64,000 nt of DNA. Source: Malachius bipustulatus (lineage: Eukaryota > Arthropoda > Insecta > Coleoptera > Melyridae). The notes beneath the pieces are model-generated. The model made no database searches. It had not been told where the DNA came from and saw nothing but the letters and a program-made list of their open reading frames with translations. The stretch spans positions 26,693,867 to 26,757,866 of the forward strand of contig OU342630.1 of NCBI GenBank assembly GCA_910589415.1, read 5' to 3'. Shown here in pieces: positions 57,858-64,000 of this stretch. Position 1 is the first letter of the stretch. Each line of letters starts with the position of its first letter. The translations under genes were made by a program, and so were the position numbers.

Positions 57858-58925
57858 ATATTTCTCTAAGGCGTTCGATCGAATTGACCATCATGTGATC
57901 ATTGCGAAATTGAGTAACTTCGGCTTGTCTAATAATTTAATCTCCTTATTTAGATCGTATCTTTGCACCAGACAGCTCTCGTTTAATGGGTTCAATTCAT
58001 CCACTTACACAGCTAACTCTGGAGTTCCTCAAGGATCAAATCTTGGCCCTCTTTTATTCCTGATGTTTATAAATGACTTACCGAATCAAATCAGCAGCCA
58101 CACCCTGATGTTCGCAGATGATGTAAAAATTTTCCGTCCTATATTCTCTGTACAGGATGCAGTGGCTCTTCAGGCTGATCTTACTGTCTTGTCTGACTGG
58201 TGCATTAAGAATCACTTATCTCTGAACATCGAGAAGTGTAAAATAATGTCATACTTCCGAATCAAATCTCCAATTGTATTTACTTACATTGTAGCTGGAA
58301 ATCAACTAACTCGTTCCAACTCTACCAAGGATTTGGGAGTAACTTTTGATACCGAGTTGACATTTTCTCAACACGTGACTAATGTATCATCTTCATCAGT
58401 TAAGATGCTGGGATTCATTATTCGCAATACTAGATCGTTTCAGAGTATTCACTGTTTGAAGACTTTATATTTTTCTTTTGTCAGATCCAAGTTAGAATAT
58501 GCAATGATGGTTTGGTTCCCTTTATATAATAATGTTTGTTTATTGGAAGCTGTGCAACGTAGGTTCCTCAAGTTTTTGTGGCTCAGGAAATTTCATAGAT
58601 ACCCACATCAGGGCTTCCCGTATGAAATCGTTCTGCGGACGTTTGAGTTTGAGTCACTGGGTGAAAGACACAGAATTTGTTGCTTAGTATTTTTGTTTAA
58701 ATTGCTACATGGCTGGATTGATTCCCAATTGCTGCTGGAAAGCATTGATTTATTTATCAGTCGTCACAAGAGTAGATCCCAGTGCCTGTTTCGCCTAAAA
58801 ACCCGAAGACCAGTGTTCTGTTAAAATCAACCTTATATAGAACCTGTTCATATTACAATGCTATAAGCCGCACGTGCGATGTGTTTTTTCAAACATTTAA
58901 TTCCTATAAGAAATCTATTGTCGGC
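57858..58925 (+). pseudogene. 5'-truncated LINE, second Jockey-like family
   Basis: It begins abruptly inside polymerase motif A (FSKAFDRIDHHVI). From there a 323-codon frame (57853-58824) carries SGVPQGSNLGPLLFLMFIND, the active-site FADD (in LMFADDVKIFRP) and the thumb (RSKLEYAMMVWFPLYNNVCL). A single frameshift near 58815 ends it early: after RRPV the next frame continues SVLLKSTLYRTCSYYN to a stop near 58930. Clearly related to, but a different family from, the copy at 55173. Truncated at the catalytic motif, so inactive. Confidence 0.88.
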
Positions 58926-59095
58926 CTATCATAACAGGAAGTCTTGATCTAGGTATAGTACACAGGATGGGCTGAGCGATCAAAACTGAATTCCGCCTAT
59001 GCTTGGAAGATGACCAAACAGCAAAAAAATCCTATGCGAATGTCCCGCTTTTGGAAGAAGCAGACTACAAAAATAAAATATTTGGTTTTAAAATT

Positions 59096-59318
59096 GAGCC
59101 GGCGGTGGCATCGCCGTTAAGCATGCAGACTTGTAAACTGTTGGACTGCCTCGGACTGAGTTCGAATCTCAGTCTGGCTCTAAGTCTCTGTGTCGCTCAT
59201 CTACTATTTAATTGGTAAGCTTGCGTCTAGGTGGAATTAGCTCTCGAATCCCACAATTACTGGAGTGGAGCGACTTTGTCTTACCTACATAGTTGAGATG
59301 CTCCCTCCTTAAAAAAAA
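59096..59318 (+). mobile_element. tRNA-derived SINE, second head type
   Basis: The 5' part is tRNA-like: GAGCC...GGCTC can close an acceptor-like stem (59096 / about 59178), and ACTGAGTTCGAATCTCAGT forms a T-arm with a consensus B-box (59158-59170). From about 59245 the 3' module (CTGGAGTGGAGCGACTTTGT, CTTACCTACATAGTTGAG, GATGCTCCCTCCTT) is shared with the SINE at 36696-36958, though the heads differ. It ends in an A tract. A short possible target duplication, AAAATTG, flanks it. Confidence 0.85.
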
Positions 59319-59378
59319 TTGTTATAAAACATCGGGAAGGAATATAATGTCAATTGAATTATATGCACTTTTGAACTA

Positions 59379-59730
59379 TACAGGGTAAGTCATTTTTCAA
59401 TCCTCGAACCCGGATATTTCTGTTGGTAAGCCAGATGTATCAAATTATGGACTTAAATTTAGTACAACAACTGTCAAAAATTTCGAGTTATTCTGATTGG
59501 CCAGATATTTTTAAAATATTACATTTTTCGATGAAGTTAAACACCTTGAATCTCGAAAACTAAAGCTCCAACGACCCGTCTACACGGAATTTTTCGCCTA
59601 TTTTTGCATTTCCTACATACCTTTTAAGTTTGGAAAAAAAACTTTATACTTCAAAGATTTTGTGGAATGATTTTATACATCACTTTTTTCAGCAGTTACC
59701 TGCCAAAGCCACGATGATCCAAACTTTATA
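59379..59730. repeat. Solo foldback left arm
   Basis: It begins TACAGGGTAAGTCATTTTTC and continues with 'ctcgaaaactaaagctccaa', typical of these arms. No complementary right arm follows. Confidence 0.6.
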
Positions 59731-61042
59731 GTCGCTGCATTGTTCCTACCTGTGTTGGGACATGCGCACAGATACTTTCAGCTTTCATAAAATAACGAAG
59801 GTCTGGCAGTCGCGGGCTCTTGCTTTATGATCTGAGCTTTTTTTCTAACAGTCGAGGTAATTCAAACAATGCATTTTTTCTGAGAAAAATGCACTACTAC
59901 CACTGATGACAATTATTATCCAATAATTTGTTATTGATTAAACAATCAGTCAACTCCTCCTACAATAATTGTCAACGAATCAACTAAGATCAATAAGCGT
60001 TACAAATCCAAGCAACGTATTTTTCTGAATTCAAGTTGAATCAACCACAAAATCTACTTTGCAGACAAGAGTAGGTAAGGAACGAATGTTTCAGTGTCAT
60101 TTCTGTTAATATTTAAACGAAAATGAAAGCATCAGGCTTTGACCAAGTTTACAAAAATTGTAGCACCCATTTGAACCACACGGCAAAACATGTAAAATGA
60201 AAAAAAGTATGGGAAACTTAATATAAACTGGTTCAAAACATTAAAGAGGTGTGTACAACGCTTTTAGAATAATTGCTATACCTAGTTCTAACTCGTTAAA
60301 AAAAATGATTTTACAAAATAGATCGTGAAGGGGCAAAAATATTTCCTTAAATTAAAGCTCCCTATTATTTTTGTACTAATAAATGTATGCAATTTTCAAC
60401 TGCAAGGACTTCGCTGCGATTTAATCTCAGTCTTGGGACGGCTATGTTGCAAGAACTTGTATCCTAATCCTTGCATGCGTTCTTTCTTTATAATTAAGTA
60501 TTACTATTACTATTGTTTACAATATTAAGAAACGTTGAAAAATAAAATTTTACGAAATACCTTCGTTTTCTTTAGATACAACAATAACCAACAGAGATTT
60601 TCATCGATTAATAATAAATTACCTACATTAAACCATCCAAGGAATCATTCAATTGAATGATTATTGAATTTCAACAACAGAATTGAAACAGTAAAGACGA
60701 TAATAATAATGTTTCAATTTTTAACTCAACTGACTATAAAATTATTGTAATAAAAGTAACTTGATGGTGTATACTGGCTCAAAAATAAATGCTTTTTGCA
60801 TTTTTATCTGCGTCGTGCGATTCCACGCGTTATGAGTCGACGCGATTCCAATTGATTAGCGTTAATGTTAACGCACTTCTTTTAGGCTATAAATTTCTGC
60901 TTAGTTTTAACGATCTTGTCAATTAAAAAGATATTTCAAATGGCAAATCCAAACAATAGTTATTTATTATACAAGAGAAAAAAGTGATAGATTTTAGCTC
61001 ACAAACTCATCGAGAGCTAAAATCGTACTTTTATTGAACCGT
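59731..61042. other. Unassigned AT-rich DNA
   Basis: No frame or repeat boundary of note. An (ATTACTATT)-like patch lies at 60490-60510. Confidence 0.45.
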
Positions 61043-61660
61043 ACCGGTTACCAGTGACCTCAAGAAAGAGCGACATCTATCAAGAGAAGCCAAAGGCTCC
61101 CAGCGAAACTCCAAAGCGTATTATGGGTTGCAGACACTCCAGGGGCTACGAGACTGACATCAAATATGCATATTAAAAAGCCAAAGTATACTCAAACGAT
61201 CATAACAACACCGTAGGTAGGTAGGTCTAATGAGTATAAAGACAATTAATAGCCTGTCGAATTGGAGTCGGGTATTTCACCCATCGTCCTGACCCATAAT
61301 ACGCTTTGGAGTTTCGCTGGAAGCCTTTGGCTTCTCTTGATAGATGTCGCTGTTTCTTAAGGTCACTGATAACCGGTGGAATTCCAATCCATAAGAGAGT
61401 GTCGATTCATACAGCGATTCATATCCTTCCGGATTCCAATATAGTACGCTGACGAGGTCTAATGAGACCGAAACGGCCGTCCGTGCTTTTGGAACTCTGG
61501 TTGGATGTGTGTTGCTGGCTGAGTCGAAACACTTTATTTGGGTTCTCGGGCGCTCCAGACTTGACAACTGTCAGGACGATGGGTGAAATACCGGACTCCA
61601 ATTCGACAGGCTATTAATTGTCTTTATACTCATTAGACCTACCTACCTACGGTGTTGTTA
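61043..61660. repeat. Double inverted-repeat structure around a hammerhead ribozyme
   Basis: Two inverted pairs interlock. Pair A: 61043-61131 with 61290-61377 (shared ACGCTTTGGAGTTTCGCTGG, AGATGTCGCT, ACCGGT). Pair B: 61203-61292 with 61569-61660 (shared TAACAACACCGTAGGTAGG, GCCTGTCGAATTGGAGT, CACCCATCGTCCTGA). The ribozyme lies between the second half of A and the second half of B. This layout resembles the inverted partial copies often seen at ends of Penelope-like elements, some of which carry hammerheads. No Penelope reverse transcriptase is in the window. Confidence 0.8.
61434..61494 (+). ncRNA. Type I hammerhead ribozyme
   Basis: Core CTGACGA (61449-61455) and GAAA (61470-61473) are complete. 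Stem II: GGTCT/AGACC with loop AATG (61456-61469). Stem III: a minimal ACGG/CCGT (61473-61480), so short that dimeric folding is likely. Cleavage is predicted after GTC, between 61481 and 61482. Stem I: GTACG (61444-61448) with CGTGC (61482-61486, one G-U), an internal loop TATA/TT, then TTCCAA/TTGGAA (61434-61439 / 61489-61494). Such stem I internal loops support fast folding in natural ribozymes. Very short stem III is typical of hammerheads in Penelope-like and other retroelements. Confidence 0.88.
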
Positions 61661-62639
61661 CTTTTACATGAAGTCTACAGTATATTAATAGATTAATAAA
61701 GTATGAACTTCTGTGAAAAAAAAAATGAATAATGTAAACATATAAATCATATGGAAAAAATTGCAGGGTCCTCCACTTTTAGCTCTATTCGTGCAACCGC
61801 TAGCCTCTCAAAGAATTAACTATAAATAATAATTTCATACAATGCATTTAACGTCATTCTACGGGACATTTTTGCCCTCGTAGAAAACGGCCGACATAGG
61901 CCTCACTTTTGTCATGAGTACAGAGTAAGAAGTTCGTCATCTAGTCACAATATAAACGTATCTGATTAAAACACACGTTATTTTTAAAGGTTGCCCTAGC
62001 AACATCAACGTTACTCCAGAAACGATGTCAAAATGTCAACTTTTTAATTGTTTTGATTGACATTGTTACGTCAAATAAAAAAAATTTAATGACAGATATT
62101 TGAAAATCATAATTCAAATATTCAACAATTTATGGTTTAAAAATGTACCTACCAATCTTAGACTATTAAATAAAAGATGGACCAAGACATAATACACTGA
62201 AAAAGTGTTCCGACATCCCTCTCTCTCCAGACAAGACTGTTCAAAACAATGAATGCCAGATCAATAATGAAACTGGCACTTACAATGAAAGAGCGCAACC
62301 TCTCCAGTGTTATTGGTGGGCAATAAACATCGATGGATCCCTTATACCCGTTTTACTTTGCTACATCTGGCAACATGAATGTTTACATCCTGTCAGACCG
62401 TTTGTTTACATAATACCATAATAAGAGTTCGTGTTTTTCAAACAGTTGTAAGTCCCTTGTTGTTTATATTTTCAGCTCTAGCTTTCACTCGTTTTAAGCT
62501 TTAATAATTAATTTTTCAATTAAGTTACAAAAAGTGGCGAAAACGTGTTCTGTTTTTGAGAAAACTTCGAAAGAATGTAAGTCTATCAGTTTCCTACGTA
62601 AGCAACGCAAAGCCGTCAATCAAAACAAAGCATATACAT
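61661..62639. other. Unassigned DNA
   Basis: No gene recognised. Short hydrophilic frames only; somewhat less AT-rich at 62160-62420. Confidence 0.45.
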
Positions 62640-63416
62640 CGTTCATCCGGAAGAAGAGGGTTATTACATCTCAAAAAAAATAGTTTTACAGGAGAGCGAT
62701 TTCAATTTTCTTGTTAATTGTTATGTATGATTTCATATAAACAACTAAATATTGAGCTCCCGTTTTTTTTATTATTGTATTATTTTTAAATGTACTTTAA
62801 GAATATACATGTTTCTGTTCTCAAAATTTTTTCGTTTTTGATAATTTGGCAGTTGTAACCATTTTGCTCATTAAAGAATGTAAATATATTATTTTCCATT
62901 TTTTAGTTACATTGCAAAAAAAATATAAATCATCTATTAACGAAGAGAAGAACTCAAACCAAAAACGTAAATATATAATTCTCTCAGTCTTATCAAAGAA
63001 AATTACTGAAAATAAAACAACAAATGGTTAAAACATGTCAAAAATCAAAAATGTTACAACACAAAATATCGCTTTCTTCTTGAAAAGATCCAACAGTTGT
63101 ATTGGTTATAAATCTAGATATAACCTTCTTTGGGAGCAAAAACACAACGTTCTGCTTATAATGTGCGGAACAAACTGAAATGTTACCATCTTACCACAGA
63201 ATAGACTTAATTAGTCTATTCTGTGATCTTACGAAGAATCATGACGCCATCTGCCTCAAAACCAGAGAGTTACGTCTCCCGACTGGCGGCGTTTACGTGT
63301 AACTTCATATACAACCTTCTTCCACATTAAAATAGAGACAATTTTACATAAGTATTATGAATATCTCAAAATTTGACTTTTTTGAGATGTAATAACCCTC
63401 TTCTTACGGATGAACG
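62640..63416. mobile_element. 777-bp inverted-repeat element
   Basis: CGTTCATCCGGAAGAAGAGG at the left pairs with CCTCTTCTTACGGATGAACG at the right end. Complementarity continues through GTTATTACATCTCAAAAAA for about 39 bp with a single mismatch. ACAT flanks it at 62636-62639 and 63417-63420, a possible 4-bp target duplication. A 61-codon Lys-rich frame inside (62846-63031) has no domain. Superfamily unknown. Confidence 0.8.
63195..63225. repeat. Perfect 13-bp hairpin
   Basis: CACAGAATAGACT and AGTCTATTCTGTG pair across TAATT. It lies inside the inverted-repeat element 62640-63416. Confidence 0.9.
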
Positions 63417-63420
63417 ACAT

Positions 63421-64000
63421 GGTCATGGGCGTAGCGTAGTGTAAGTGTTTTATCTTTTAATTTGTGAAAACAATTATTGTTTGACAGTTTTTTTTTTCAT
63501 TTTCGAAAGCATACTGAATACCTACTGAATACTTTGAAAAATGCAACTTGGAAAAATTATTCCATTTAAATAAATAAAAAATACTGACTTTTTGAAAGTA
63601 TATTACCTATTATTATTGTCAACCTCTAATTTAAGATAATCAGAATATGGAGAGGGGGAATAATATTCAAACAATATCATCAAAGAATATGAAATAGAAG
63701 ACTTTGACCCGGTTGCACGAACGTTAAAAAAATTCAGATTATTACTAATTTTAAGTTGCAAATTTTTAAAATGTGGTGAACTTTTTCCATGATCTTTCAT
63801 TTTTTATCGGCAATTAATTCTTCTAAAATTGAGACGAATTCACTCCCAGCAATATCAGAACAAAACTTTAGTAATACAGGGCATTTTAAAATTAGTGATT
63901 AGGTATCTGACATATTTTCAATTAGGTTCGTTTAATTTATTTTTAGAATAAAATCAACTAAATATGTAAGAAATTGAAAAAATATTTTAGGTACCTACTG
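63421..64000. other. Unassigned AT-rich DNA
   Basis: Nothing recognised. A 65-codon minus frame (63800-63603) shows no domain. Confidence 0.45.

Noticed and set aside
59096..59180. Possible tRNA gene
   Set aside because: The anticodon arm cannot be folded properly, and the unit continues into a SINE body and A tract shared with another locus.
1..64000. CRISPR arrays, bacterial operons or phage modules
   Set aside because: No regularly spaced identical repeats with unique spacers, no ribosome-binding-site/ORF organisation; all transposon families are of animal type.

Overview
The window looks like repeat-dominated DNA from an insect nuclear genome. It is AT-rich, has no operon-like gene order, and is packed with animal transposon families: non-LTR retrotransposons, a mariner, hAT-type MITEs, tRNA-derived SINEs, a Ty3/gypsy gag-protease fragment and many palindromic elements ending in TACAGGGTG. 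Frequent short GTAGGTACCTA-like motifs also fit an insect. Order is uncertain; Hemiptera is a guess. I found no intact single-copy host gene. Almost every protein-like reading frame is a decayed transposon gene, and the one non-transposon candidate is a short spliced-looking unit at 46.7-47.8 kb.

Layout. 1-5.7 kb: a broken minus-strand LINE and unrecognised DNA. 5.7-8.4 kb: a foldback palindrome and a plus-strand LINE remnant. 8.6-11.5 kb: a 2.9-kb element with inverted ends. 13.1-17.4 kb: two foldbacks, the second split by a 1-kb hAT element. 18.1-20.2 kb: two LINE 3' halves meeting tail to tail. 20.9-23.1 kb: a foldback split near its loop by a LINE. 24.2-27.1 kb: a gypsy gag-protease fragment cut by a foldback, then a two-layer foldback. 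27.15-29.07 kb: a mariner carrying a hAT-like MITE. 30.6-33.6 kb: a MITE, a dead DDE transposase and a LINE C-terminus. 34-38.7 kb: direct repeats, a MITE with 8-bp target duplication, a SINE and an RNase H remnant. 39.5-43.4 kb: a foldback, a MITE, a promoter-like site, and a GC-rich palindrome built of about eight 143-bp units followed by AATAAA signals. 44.2-52 kb: foldbacks around a 2-kb CACTGAGAAA-ended element containing the spliced-looking unit. 52.1-58.9 kb: three LINE copies, one with a long reverse transcriptase frame. 59.1-61.7 kb: a second SINE and a structure carrying a type I hammerhead ribozyme. 62.6-63.4 kb: another inverted-end element.

Four things stand out. (1) A complete hammerhead ribozyme at 61434-61494, with all core nucleotides, three helices and a GUC cleavage site. 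(2) Nested palindromes in which a TACAGGG-bounded inner palindrome sits at the exact centre of an outer one; the same core recurs inside unrelated outer arms. (3) A promoter-like TATA/Inr site, a 1.15-kb GC-rich inverted array and polyadenylation signals, in the right order for a hairpin-RNA locus. (4) A CACTG-ended element enclosing exon-like sequence. All functional claims here are inference from sequence alone.
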